From NCBI GenBank assembly GCA_958418815.1, contig CATZGB010000005.1:40050-104049 (forward strand): DNA of 64,000 bases, read 5' to 3'. Positions within the stretch are counted from its first letter, which is position 1. The number at the start of each line of letters is the position of its first letter. A program made the position numbers and the translations under genes. The notes beneath the pieces are model-generated. The model was given only the letters and a program-made list of their open reading frames with translations. It was not told the origin of the DNA and made no database searches. Source of the DNA: an uncultured Bacteroidales bacterium (GTDB lineage: Bacteria; Bacteroidota; Bacteroidia; Bacteroidales; Muribaculaceae). Below, one piece after another: positions 9,235-17,715 of this stretch.

Positions 9235-10026
9235 GTGAAAAAGCAATTAGCGACATTCATCGCGGTTTTCATCGCCGCTGTGGCCGCTCTATCGGCCGAG
9301 AATGCCCACCGATACGAACTGAAAGTGGGGGATTTCAACCGCCTTGTGGTGGATGATGGCATAAATGTGGAGTATCGTTGCAGCGAGGACTCTGCCGGGC
9401 TTGCTGTCTACGAGGCTACCCATGCCTTGGCCGACCAGCTGATATTCGATTTCTCAAAGAAAGGGCGGCTGATGATCCAGAAGCAGTTTCACGGAGAGGG
9501 AGAGCTTTCAGATGGACTGCCGGTTGTCAGGGTTTATTCAAAATTCCTCAACCAGGTGCAGAACAACGGCGACTCGGCGGTGGTTGTCATGTCTGTGGCC
9601 CCCTGCCCGGAATTCAAGGCCACGGTGATTGGCAATGGACGGCTGGTGGTGAAAGACATTCATGCCAATAAGTTTGACGGCGCGATAAAGACCGGCAACG
9701 GCCAGCTTGTCGTGTCGGGGAAATGTGACCAGGCGTCGTTCAGCAACACCGGCGTGGGCTCCGTGCAGGCCGACAACCTGGAGGCTGAGGATGTCTCTTG
9801 CCGTTTCTTCGGCACCGGCACGACCGGTGTCTGGGTGACCGGCCGCCTGACCATCAAGGGGATGTTCCCCGGCAAGCTTTATTACAAGGGAAACCCCGAC
9901 AAGGTGAAGAATTACAGCATGGGTGTGAAGATTTTCAGGATGGATGCCGACGGCAAAATCACTGAAGAGACATCCGAAGACCCTGCTGAGCTGGAGAATG
10001 TGAAATCCGGGGCCGAGGAGGAGTAA
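9235..10026 (+). CDS. Secreted GIN-domain (DUF2807-like) protein
   Basis: A 263-aa protein that begins with a GTG codon and a signal peptide (MKKQLATFIAVFIAAVAALSAE). The rest is beta-rich and repetitive, with Gly/Asn turns (VIGNGRLVV, IKTGNGQLVV), like the head GIN domain of putative bacteroidetes adhesins (DUF2807). The first strand block, LKVGDFNRLVVDDGINVEY, matches the typical opening of this fold. It is probably periplasmic or outer-membrane associated. Its role is unknown. The next gene starts 3 bp after its stop, so the two are likely translationally linked. Confidence 0.75.
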   Translation: MKKQLATFIAVFIAAVAALSAENAHRYELKVGDFNRLVVDDGINVEYRCSEDSAGLAVYEATHALADQLIFDFSKKGRLMIQKQFHGEGELSDGLPVVRVYSKFLNQVQNNGDSAVVVMSVAPCPEFKATVIGNGRLVVKDIHANKFDGAIKTGNGQLVVSGKCDQASFSNTGVGSVQADNLEAEDVSCRFFGTGTTGVWVTGRLTIKGMFPGKLYYKGNPDKVKNYSMGVKIFRMDADGKITEETSEDPAELENVKSGAEEE

Positions 10027-10029
10027 CGA

Positions 10030-11517
10030 TTGTCAGGATTGGAAACCGGACTGAAGACACGGACTGCCGGCGCGGTGAAGTGGAACGTCATCGACAAGGT
10101 CTCCCAGCAGCTGCTGTATGCTGTCACCGGGATTGTGCTTGCGCGTCTGCTTGACCAGGAGGATTTTGGCCTGATAGGGGCCGTGCTTGTTTTCCAGGCA
10201 TTCGCCTCGCTGTTTGTCGACAGTGGTTTCTCATATGCCCTGATACAGCGCAAGTCACCGACGCGTCTCGACTACTCGACGGTATTGTGGTTCAACCTCG
10301 GCGTGGCCACGGCCATATACGCAATCCTGTTTTTCTGCGCGCCGCTGATTGCCGACTGTTTCCAGGGAGATAGGCGCATCATCCCCATAAGCCGTGTCAT
10401 GTTCCTTGGGTTCATCCTGAACGCCACGGCCATCGTGCAGACCAACCGCCTGATGAAGAAGATGGATGTCAGGATGGTCGCAGTCTCCAACGCCGTCGGC
10501 CTGTTTGCAGGGGCTGTGGTCGGGATATGGCTCGCCGTGGCCGGATATGGCGCGTGGGCCATCGTGTGGCAGACACTCGCGTTGAACTTCACCAAGAGCC
10601 TTGTGTTGTGGCTCACCTCGGGCTGGCTGCCGCTGATGAGATTTTCGTGGCGGTCGTTAAAGTCGTTTTTCGCCGTAGGGAGCGGGATGATGTTGTCGTC
10701 GTTTCTCAATGTGCTGTTTCAGAACATATACTCCTTTTTCATCGGCAACCGTGCGGGGCTGGCCCCGTTGGGATATTACACCCAGGCCGACAAATGGAGC
10801 AAGATGGGCATCAGCTCATTGTCGCAGGTGCTGACCTCTTCATTCTTGCCGGCGTTGTCGGCGGTGCAGGATGACCCCGGGCGTTTCGCCCGCGTCACCT
10901 CGAAGATGAACCGCTTCACATCCTATCTGCTCTTCCCCGCCATGGGGTTCCTGGCGGTGATGGCCACCCCGGTCTTCCACTGCCTTTTCGGCGAGAAATG
11001 GGACGCGTCGATAGTCCTCTTCCAGTTGTTGCTCGCCAGGGGGATATTCACTGTGCTTACGTCGCTCTACAACAATTATGTCATAGCCCTGGCCCGTACC
11101 CGGCTGGTTGTGGCTATGGAGGTGCTGCGCGACGGAGCGGCGTTGCTGCTGCTTTTCGCCGCGTTGCCGTTCATATCGATGGAAAGGGGAGGGGATGTGG
11201 TCTACGGCATAAAACTGCTGCTCGCCGGCCAGATACTCGCTTCGGCCATAAGCTGGGGCGTGATGGTGGTCAAGACAGCCCCGGTCAGCGGGCGGTCGGT
11301 GGGATCGTTCCTTGCCGACAGCTTGCCGTATCTGTGTGAGACACTCCTGATAATGGCCGTGCTGTGGGGTGAGTCGCTGCTGATTTCCGACTGCTGGAAG
11401 TTGCTGGTATGCCAGGGTGTGACCTGCGTCGCGCTGTATGTCGGCATCAACGCATTGCTCAACTCTGTGATACAACGGGAGGTGTTTGCCTTTCTGCGCG
11501 GCAAGAAACTTGAATGA
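10030..11517 (+). CDS. Polysaccharide/oligosaccharide flippase of the MOP superfamily
   Basis: A 495-aa polytopic membrane protein with about 12-14 hydrophobic segments. The opening AVKWNVIDKVSQQLLYAVTG and the LARLLDQEDFGLIGAV block are typical of Wzx/RfbX-type lipid-linked saccharide flippases (polysaccharide biosynthesis family). It would flip undecaprenyl-linked glycans across the inner membrane. The start is a TTG at 10030, 3 bp after the preceding stop; an in-frame stop sits just upstream. No glycosyltransferases are adjacent, so the substrate is open. The nonulosonate genes 7-9 kb away are on the other strand. Confidence 0.85.
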   Translation: MSGLETGLKTRTAGAVKWNVIDKVSQQLLYAVTGIVLARLLDQEDFGLIGAVLVFQAFASLFVDSGFSYALIQRKSPTRLDYSTVLWFNLGVATAIYAILFFCAPLIADCFQGDRRIIPISRVMFLGFILNATAIVQTNRLMKKMDVRMVAVSNAVGLFAGAVVGIWLAVAGYGAWAIVWQTLALNFTKSLVLWLTSGWLPLMRFSWRSLKSFFAVGSGMMLSSFLNVLFQNIYSFFIGNRAGLAPLGYYTQADKWSKMGISSLSQVLTSSFLPALSAVQDDPGRFARVTSKMNRFTSYLLFPAMGFLAVMATPVFHCLFGEKWDASIVLFQLLLARGIFTVLTSLYNNYVIALARTRLVVAMEVLRDGAALLLLFAALPFISMERGGDVVYGIKLLLAGQILASAISWGVMVVKTAPVSGRSVGSFLADSLPYLCETLLIMAVLWGESLLISDCWKLLVCQGVTCVALYVGINALLNSVIQREVFAFLRGKKLE

Positions 11518-11541
11518 AACAAACGTAAATAACGACAAGTC

Positions 11542-12357
11542 ATGAAAAAGGTACTCCTCGCGGCTGTTGCCGCTGTGCTTCCGGCGTTGCTGCTCGCCGC
11601 GAGCGACTACCTGAAGTATATCGACCTTGCCGACGAGGCGGTCAGGAAGCAGGACTGGAACCGCGCCGAAGAGCTGTTGCGTGAGGCGATGCGCAGCGAG
11701 CCGTCCAACCCCCAGAATGTCATGCTGCTGTCAAACGTGGGCATGTTCCAGTTCTATCGCGGGGAGGATTCGCTGGCCCTGCACACCCTCTCCGAGGCGC
11801 GGGCCATAGCCCCGGCCTCGACAGTGATTCTCAACAACCGCGCGAAAATCCTGCGCCATATGGGACGAGAGCAGGACGCGATGAAAGACTACGACAAGGT
11901 GATAGAGATGGACTCCCTTAACTATGACGCGTATTTCAACAGGGGATACCTCCGCCTTGTGCATGGAGATTCGATCGGAGCCAAATCAGACCTTGCCACA
12001 CTTGAGCGCCTGCGCCCTGACGACCCCAACACGCTGCTGGTGCTGGCTGTGATGTACAGCAACCAGGGGAGGTATGACGAGGCTGTGTCGTATTACAACA
12101 AGCTTATCAAGAAAGTGGAGAAAGCCGAGTATTACACAGGCCGCGCGATGTGCCGGCTGGCCAAAGGCGACCTTGCCGAGGCTTCGGATGACATAGGGCG
12201 CGGGCTTGAGCTTGACCCCGAGGACGGGGAACTGTATTATTGCCGCGCTTACCTGCATCTTCTCCAGTACCGCGACGAGGATGCCAGGGCTGATGCCGCG
12301 CTCGCCCTGCGCCATGGGGTGTCGCAGGCCCGCATCGACGAGCTGTTCGCCAAATGA
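11542..12357 (+). CDS. Secreted TPR-repeat protein
   Basis: A 271-aa protein with an N-terminal signal peptide (MKKVLLAAVAAVLPALLLAA) and about six tetratricopeptide repeats from residue 20 to the end, for example AEELLREAMRSEPSNP and DAYFNRGYLRLVHGD. TPR arrays act as protein-protein scaffolds, here probably in the periplasm. It follows the flippase by 24 bp on the same strand. It ends 9 bp before the stop of the convergent MATE gene, with no obvious terminator between them. No specific function can be given. Confidence 0.85.
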   Translation: MKKVLLAAVAAVLPALLLAASDYLKYIDLADEAVRKQDWNRAEELLREAMRSEPSNPQNVMLLSNVGMFQFYRGEDSLALHTLSEARAIAPASTVILNNRAKILRHMGREQDAMKDYDKVIEMDSLNYDAYFNRGYLRLVHGDSIGAKSDLATLERLRPDDPNTLLVLAVMYSNQGRYDEAVSYYNKLIKKVEKAEYYTGRAMCRLAKGDLAEASDDIGRGLELDPEDGELYYCRAYLHLLQYRDEDARADAALALRHGVSQARIDELFAK

Positions 12358-12366
12358 CGTTTCGCG

Positions 12367-13668
12367 TCAGACCCAGCGGTGACGGCGGTAGATGATGGTC
12401 TGCAGCACTCCGCGCATGGCCAGGTAGAGGATGAAGGCGAGCCAGAGGGCGTGGTTGCCCATCGATGGGTAGAGCAGCAGGTAGGTGATGAAAAATGTGG
12501 CCATGGCCCCGAGCATCGACAGCAGCAGTCCACGCGTCATCGTGGCCCCGATGAAGACCCCGTCCCAGGCGAATGCCGCGAATCCGGCGAATGGCACGGT
12601 GAGCGCCCATATGAGATACTCGCGCGAGGCCCCGATAACATCCGCGTCGTCGCTCAGCAGTCCGAGGAATCCTTCGCCGCCGACGAGGTAGAGGAGGGTG
12701 AAGAAGGCCGCCCATATCGTGCCCCACATGAAAAGTCTCCTCACGCAGAGCCGCAGGCTCATCCAGTCGCGCGCGCCGACAAACCGCCCCACAAGGGCTT
12801 CGCCGGCAAATGCGAAGCCATCCATCATGTATGAGAACAGCAGGAAAAGCTGCATCAGCAGGGTGTTGACCGCCAGGATGAGCGGGCCCTGCTGCGACCC
12901 GGCGCGGGTGAACCACAGGGTGACGGCAATCAGGCAGACAGTGCGCAGCATCACATCGAGGTTGACGCGGAAGAAACGTTTCAGTTCGCCCCACCGCAGT
13001 ATCTCGGCGAATGTGGCGGAGGTGAGGCGGTAACGTCTCAGGAAGAGGAATCCGGCCCCGAATCCGACCCACTGGGCGGTCAGCGAGCCAGTGGCCACAC
13101 CGGCTATGCCCCATCCGAGGCCGTAGACCAGCAAAAGGCTCGCAAGAATGTTGACGCAGTTTATGGTGAGTGACACCCACAGCAGCATCCGGGAGTTCTG
13201 CATCCCCAGAAACCATCCCGACATGGCATAGTTGCCCAGTACTGCCGGCGCGCCGTAGATGAGGATGTGGAAATAGAGCGACGCCAGGCCGGTGGTCTCG
13301 GTGCCCGCGTCGAGAAACCAGGACAAAAGCCTGAACACCGGTTGCTGGAGCATGACCATCATGACGCCCGCCCCGATGGCGACGATGAGCGACCGGCGCA
13401 GCACAAGGGTCGAGGCGCGGTTGTCACCGGCTCCGCAGGCCTGTGCAGACAGCCCGGAGGTGCCTCCGCGCAGAAAGGAAAACAGCCAGTAGAGCATGTT
13501 GAACATGACACCGCAGACGGCAATCGCGGCTATGTAGAGTTCGCTGCCCATATGGCCCACGATGGCTGTGTCGACCAGGGCCAGCAGGGGGGTGGTTATG
13601 TTGGCGGCGATTGAAGGAATCGCCAGGCTCAGTATCTTGCGGTTCAATGTGTTGGCGGGAGATGACAA
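12367..13668 (-). CDS. MATE family multidrug/metabolite exporter
   Basis: A 433-aa protein with about 12 membrane segments. The N-terminal ILSLAIPSIAANITTPLLALVD followed by TAIVGHMG is characteristic of MATE exporters, closest in style to the DinF/NorM branch. It would export cationic drugs or metabolites by H+ or Na+ antiport at the inner membrane. The start is a TTG (13666-13668): a stop codon lies two codons upstream and the next Met is about 40 residues in. A perfect 14-bp dyad sits 18 bp upstream of the start. Confidence 0.92.
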   Translation of the reverse strand: MSSPANTLNRKILSLAIPSIAANITTPLLALVDTAIVGHMGSELYIAAIAVCGVMFNMLYWLFSFLRGGTSGLSAQACGAGDNRASTLVLRRSLIVAIGAGVMMVMLQQPVFRLLSWFLDAGTETTGLASLYFHILIYGAPAVLGNYAMSGWFLGMQNSRMLLWVSLTINCVNILASLLLVYGLGWGIAGVATGSLTAQWVGFGAGFLFLRRYRLTSATFAEILRWGELKRFFRVNLDVMLRTVCLIAVTLWFTRAGSQQGPLILAVNTLLMQLFLLFSYMMDGFAFAGEALVGRFVGARDWMSLRLCVRRLFMWGTIWAAFFTLLYLVGGEGFLGLLSDDADVIGASREYLIWALTVPFAGFAAFAWDGVFIGATMTRGLLLSMLGAMATFFITYLLLYPSMGNHALWLAFILYLAMRGVLQTIIYRRHRWV

Positions 13669-13686
13669 GTGTCAGTGACTTAATAT

Positions 13687-13722
13687 GTATGCCGTAATTG
13701 AACGAATCCAATTACGGCATAC
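13687..13722 (-). promoter_or_regulatory. Perfect 14-bp inverted repeat between OPT and MATE genes
   Basis: GTATGCCGTAATTG at 13687-13700 is repeated in inverse at 13709-13722 around an 8-nt spacer. It lies between the OPT stop and the TTG start of the MATE gene, both on the minus strand. No T run follows in the direction of transcription, so it is a poor intrinsic terminator. It may be an operator for the exporter or a structured RNA element near its start. Confidence 0.5.
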
Positions 13723-13750
13723 ACTCGTTTTATATCAGGATTGTTATTGC

Positions 13751-15775
13751 TCAGAGCTTCTTGGCGCGGAGGGAGTCGAGCCAGAGGTAGGCAATCAGGG
13801 CCACATAGGCCACGATGCCGAGAATCTGGAGGGTTCCGGCCTCAAGCGGACAGGTGTACTCGAATCCGCAGAAACGGGTCAGGGCGGCGAACACGCCGAA
13901 GAGTGCGCCACCGGCGATAAGACCGGAGGCGATGAGGGTGCCACGGTCGCGGCGGGCGTCGCTGACAGCCTTGTCCTTGGAGCTTCTGGCCACGAACCAG
14001 GAGATGGCTCCGCCGACGAGCAGCGGGGTGTTGAGCGACAGGGGGATGAACATGCCCAGGCAGAAGGCCAGCACCGGCACGCCGAGCCAGTTGAGCAGCA
14101 GGGCGAGGATGATGCCTACCATGTAGAGAATCCAGGGGGTGTCGCCGCCCATCATGAGCGGCTCGATTACCTTGGCCATTGCGTTGGCCTGGGGAGCGAC
14201 GAGCGAGTTGGCGTTGTCGGGGTCGAAACCATATACCTGGTTAAGCACCAGAATCACGCCGCCGACGGTGGCCGCCGAGACCAGAGTGCCGAGGAATTTC
14301 CATTGCTCCTGCTTCTTGGGGGTGGTGCCGAGCCAGTAACCTACCTTGAGGTCGGTGACGAAGCCGCCAGCCATTGACAGGGCGGTGCAGACCACACCTC
14401 CGATTACCATCGAGGCCACGATGCCAGAGGTGCCGTTGAGGCCGATTCCCACGAAGATGGCAGACGCGATGATGAGGGTCATGAGGGTCATGCCAGACAC
14501 AGGGTTGGAGCCGACGATGGCGATTGCGTTGGCGGCGACGGTGGTGAAGAGGAATGCGATGAATGTCACCACAATCCAGGCCACAAGAGCCTGCCACCAG
14601 TTGTGTATCACTCCGAACCAGAAGAACACCAGCACGGCCACGAGGGCTATCGAGATGAAGAACACGATATGCTTCATCGATATGTCGAGCTGCCAGCGCA
14701 CGGATTGCGACTTGCTGGCGGCCCCACCTTTGAACTCACGTCCGGCCAGGCCGACGGCCTGCTTGATGATGGGCCATGACTTGATGATGCCGATGACTCC
14801 GGCCATGGCGATGCCGCCGATGCCGATCATCCTGACGTAGTTGCCGAATATCGCTTCGGGGGCCATCGCCGCTATCCCGGCGTTGCCGTATGTGCCCATC
14901 AGGGGCACCAGCACCCACCAGGCGAAGAGGGAGCCTGCGGTGATGATGAACGCGTACTTGAGGCCGATGATATAGCCCAGACCGAGGACGGCGGCCCCGG
15001 TGTTGCAGCTAAGCACGAGTTTGGTCTTGGCTGCCACGGCCTGTCCCCACTCGCTGACAGTGGTGGAGAGGGTGCCGGCCCAGAAGCCGAATGTCTCGAC
15101 CACATAGTCGTAGATACCGCCGATGAGCGAGGCTATCACAAGTGTCTTGGCCTGTGAGCCTCCGGCAGCGCCCGCGCTCTGGCCGCTGGCCAGCACCTGG
15201 GTGGTGGCTGTCGCTTCCGGGAAGGGATACTTGCCGTGCATGTCCTTCACGAAATATTTGCGGAAGGGGATGAAGAAGAGTATGCCAAGCACACCGCCGA
15301 GCAGCGAGCTGAGGAATATCTGGAAGAAGTTGACGGTGATTTCGGGATATTTGGCCTGCAGGATGTAGAGGGCCGGGAGGGTGAAGATGGCTCCGGCCAC
15401 AATCACGCCCGAGCAGGCGCCGATTGACTGGATGATGACATTCTGGCCAAGGGCGTTTTTCTTGCCGAGCGCGCCTGAGAGGCCCACGGCGATGATGGCA
15501 ATGGGGATGGCCGCCTCAAACACCTGCCCGACCTTCAGCCCGAGATAGGCGGCGGCCGCGCTGAATATCACACAAAGAACCAGGCCGAGGGTCACCGAGT
15601 AGGTGGTCACCTCAGGATAGTTGCGGGCCGGATGCATCAGCGGCCTGTACTTCTCGTCTGCGGCGAGTTCGCGGAACGCGTTTTCCGGCAACTCGATGGG
15701 ATCGGCCTCGGGCGACATCTCGATGTCGCGGATTTCGGCTTCCTCCGCCGGGGGGATGTTGTTTGCTTTTTTCAT
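13751..15775 (-). CDS. OPT family oligopeptide/metal-chelate transporter
   Basis: A 674-aa polytopic protein with an acidic cytoplasmic N terminus and roughly 14-16 membrane segments. Typical OPT blocks are visible, for example YPEVTTYSVTLGLVLCVIFS near 50-70 and KYFVKDMHGKYPFPEATATT, the conserved motif near residue 180. Prokaryotic members of this proton-coupled family import short peptides or metal chelates. It starts 21 bp after the ssb stop, so ssb and this gene probably share a transcript. Confidence 0.93.
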   Translation of the reverse strand: MKKANNIPPAEEAEIRDIEMSPEADPIELPENAFRELAADEKYRPLMHPARNYPEVTTYSVTLGLVLCVIFSAAAAYLGLKVGQVFEAAIPIAIIAVGLSGALGKKNALGQNVIIQSIGACSGVIVAGAIFTLPALYILQAKYPEITVNFFQIFLSSLLGGVLGILFFIPFRKYFVKDMHGKYPFPEATATTQVLASGQSAGAAGGSQAKTLVIASLIGGIYDYVVETFGFWAGTLSTTVSEWGQAVAAKTKLVLSCNTGAAVLGLGYIIGLKYAFIITAGSLFAWWVLVPLMGTYGNAGIAAMAPEAIFGNYVRMIGIGGIAMAGVIGIIKSWPIIKQAVGLAGREFKGGAASKSQSVRWQLDISMKHIVFFISIALVAVLVFFWFGVIHNWWQALVAWIVVTFIAFLFTTVAANAIAIVGSNPVSGMTLMTLIIASAIFVGIGLNGTSGIVASMVIGGVVCTALSMAGGFVTDLKVGYWLGTTPKKQEQWKFLGTLVSAATVGGVILVLNQVYGFDPDNANSLVAPQANAMAKVIEPLMMGGDTPWILYMVGIILALLLNWLGVPVLAFCLGMFIPLSLNTPLLVGGAISWFVARSSKDKAVSDARRDRGTLIASGLIAGGALFGVFAALTRFCGFEYTCPLEAGTLQILGIVAYVALIAYLWLDSLRAKKL

Positions 15776-15796
15776 TATAGGAAATGTGGATGATTG

Positions 15797-16141
15797 TCAG
15801 GTGGTTGTCGAAGGGCGCGACAGTATGTCGAATGTGTCGACGTAAATCTCGGTGGTGCGGCGTTTTATGGCGTTGAAGTCCTGCCATTCGCGTGTACGCA
15901 GTTTCCCCTCGATGTAAAGCTTTGTGCCTTTGGTGACATATCTCTCGGCGATTTCGGCGTTGCGGTCCCACATGACGATGTTGTGCCATTCCGTGCGCTC
16001 CGGCACCTCGGCGCCGCTCGGCGCCCGGTAGCCGCGCTCGGTGGTGGCCAGCGAGAATGTGGCGCATGGGCGCGAGTCGATGTAGCGTATCTCGGGATTT
16101 TTCCCGACATTGCCTACGAGAATCACCTTGTTGACAGACAT
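15797..16141 (-). CDS. ssb: Short single-stranded DNA-binding protein without acidic tail
   Basis: OB-fold SSB of 114 aa. I chose the ATG at 16141 (MSVNKVILVGNVGKNPEIRY), the family's standard N terminus; the frame runs further upstream without SSB homology. The OB fold covers residues 1-108, including EWHNIVMWDRNAEIAERYV and GTKLYIEGKLRTREW. It ends in RPSTTT and lacks both the Gly/Gln linker and the acidic DDDIPF-type tip through which canonical SSB recruits partners. It may be a secondary SSB; a full-length paralogue would then be elsewhere. A good promoter lies 100 bp upstream. Confidence 0.9.
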   Translation of the reverse strand: MSVNKVILVGNVGKNPEIRYIDSRPCATFSLATTERGYRAPSGAEVPERTEWHNIVMWDRNAEIAERYVTKGTKLYIEGKLRTREWQDFNAIKRRTTEIYVDTFDILSRPSTTT

Positions 16142-16241
16142 GGGCCTACGGGTATTATGGTTTCTGCCGGAGATCCGCAGGGGGGGCACGACGTTGGTCT
16201 GACGGTGTGCCACGGCCTGCGAGCCGCCTTGTTGACAGCTA

Positions 16242-16281
16242 CAAAATTAGCCAACTTTCGGCAAACATCCAAAAGTTGGCT
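16242..16281 (-). promoter_or_regulatory. ssb promoter overlapping an inverted repeat (possible obgE terminator)
   Basis: On the minus strand a -33 TTTG (plus-strand CAAA at 16270-16273) and a -7 TAATTTTG (plus-strand 16242-16249) are 20 bp apart, an excellent Bacteroidetes promoter for ssb. A 10-bp perfect inverted repeat (arms 16249-16258 and 16272-16281, 13-nt loop) lies across the same bases. On the minus strand it is followed by AATTTTGT, so it could also terminate obgE transcripts. Confidence 0.65.
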
Positions 16282-16318
16282 GATTATAATATCGTGGGAC
16301 TGCTGTTATTTTTCCCGA

Positions 16319-17632
16319 TTATTTCCTCTTGCGGGGCTGACCGTCGGGGCCGGCCTCGTATAGGTCGTCATAAATGTCTGAATAGGTGTCGAGGGTCGTG
16401 GGGTCAAGCTGCTCGGGATAGTCCCCCTCGTTGTCGAGGTTGTCGATGTCGTCAAGCTCGTCGTCATCGAAGTCGCCGCCGTCATACTCGAAGTCGTCTA
16501 CCATGCGGCCTCCTGCGTCGGGAGCCTCCTCGTCGTCGGCTACCGGTTCGGGCGAGAAGATAAACTCATCCTCCTCCCTCACGCGGTGATGGCCGTCGAG
16601 CGGCCTGTGAGTGATTGGGGTCTCTTCGATGCGGTTGGCGTCATCGGTGATGGCTTTCCACAGAGCGTCTTTCAGCTCCACGAGTCCTTCGCCGGTGACT
16701 GCCGAGATGAACACATGGGGGATGTCGGCCGGGAGTGTAGGTTCAATCTCATCTTTCAGCTCCTGGTCGAGTATGTCGCTCTTGGAGACTGCCAGCACCC
16801 TCTGCTTGTCGATGAGCTGGGGGTTGAAACGGCGCAACTCCTCAAGCAGCACCTCATATTCCTTGGCGATGTCGTCGGCGTCGGCAGGGACCATGAACAA
16901 CAGCACGGCGTTACGCTCGATATGGCGCAGGAACCTCAGACCGAGCCCTTTCCCCTCACTCGCCCCCTCGATGATGCCGGGGATGTCGGCCATCACAAAG
17001 GAGCGGTTGCCACGGTAGTCTACGATGCCGAGCTGCGGCTCCATGGTGGTGAAGGGATAGTCGGCGATTTTTGGACGGGCGGCAGACAGGGCCGACAGCA
17101 GGGTTGACTTCCCGGCGTTGGGGAATCCCACCAGGCCGACATCGGCAAGCAGTTTCAGCTCCATCACGACGCTGCGCTCCACGGCCGGTTCGCCCGGTTG
17201 GGCATAGCGCGGGGCGCGGTTGGTGGCAGTCTTGAAGTGCCAGTTGCCCAGGCCGCCGCGACCTCCCCGGAGGAGGTTGATTTCCTGGCCGTCCTCGGTG
17301 ACTTCGCAAAGAAACTGGCCGGTCTCAGAGTCGAACACTACGGTGCCGCACGGCACCTCTATTATCTGGTCTTCCCCATCTTTGCCGAAGCTGCGTCCGC
17401 CCGAACCGGCCTGGCCGTTGCCGGCAAAGACATGTCGGCGGTATTTCAGCGGCAGCAGGGTCCACATGTTCTTGTTTCCACGGAGTATGACATGGCCCCC
17501 GCGTCCGCCGTCGCCGCCGTCAGGGCCACCTTTGGGCACATACTTTGCCCGGTAGAAATGGCTTGAGCCGGCTCCGCCCTTGCCGCTGCGGCAAAGTATC
17601 TTCACATAATCTATAAAATTCGAGTCTGCCAT
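16319..17632 (-). CDS. obgE: Obg family ribosome-assembly GTPase
   Basis: Essential GTPase linked to 50S assembly and stress control. The start chosen is the ATG at 17632 (MADSNFIDYVKILCRSG), giving 437 aa; the 55 extra upstream codons of the open frame do not resemble the family. Residues 1-158 form the Gly-rich Obg fold (GGPDGGDGGRGGHV). The G domain follows, with the P loop GFPNAGKST at 169-177, a switch region ending in DIPGIIEGASEGKGLG, and a G4-like SKSD. A C-terminal acidic Asp/Glu-rich extension of about 90 residues replaces the small OCT domain of some relatives. It lies 83 bp downstream of the nonulosonate genes on the same strand. Confidence 0.95.
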   Translation of the reverse strand: MADSNFIDYVKILCRSGKGGAGSSHFYRAKYVPKGGPDGGDGGRGGHVILRGNKNMWTLLPLKYRRHVFAGNGQAGSGGRSFGKDGEDQIIEVPCGTVVFDSETGQFLCEVTEDGQEINLLRGGRGGLGNWHFKTATNRAPRYAQPGEPAVERSVVMELKLLADVGLVGFPNAGKSTLLSALSAARPKIADYPFTTMEPQLGIVDYRGNRSFVMADIPGIIEGASEGKGLGLRFLRHIERNAVLLFMVPADADDIAKEYEVLLEELRRFNPQLIDKQRVLAVSKSDILDQELKDEIEPTLPADIPHVFISAVTGEGLVELKDALWKAITDDANRIEETPITHRPLDGHHRVREEDEFIFSPEPVADDEEAPDAGGRMVDDFEYDGGDFDDDELDDIDNLDNEGDYPEQLDPTTLDTYSDIYDDLYEAGPDGQPRKRK

Positions 17633-17715
17633 AAATAAACTGTCTGAAAAGTTGAACGTTGGGGGAGAGATATGGCCGTCGACGCTTCGACGGGGAGGGA
17701 TGGGCGGCAGGGAGG

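Noticed and set aside
12107..13216. 369-aa minus-strand frame overlapping the MATE gene in another frame
   Set aside because: Rich in Arg, His and Pro, typical of a wrong frame in GC-rich DNA; the MATE frame has proper membrane segments.
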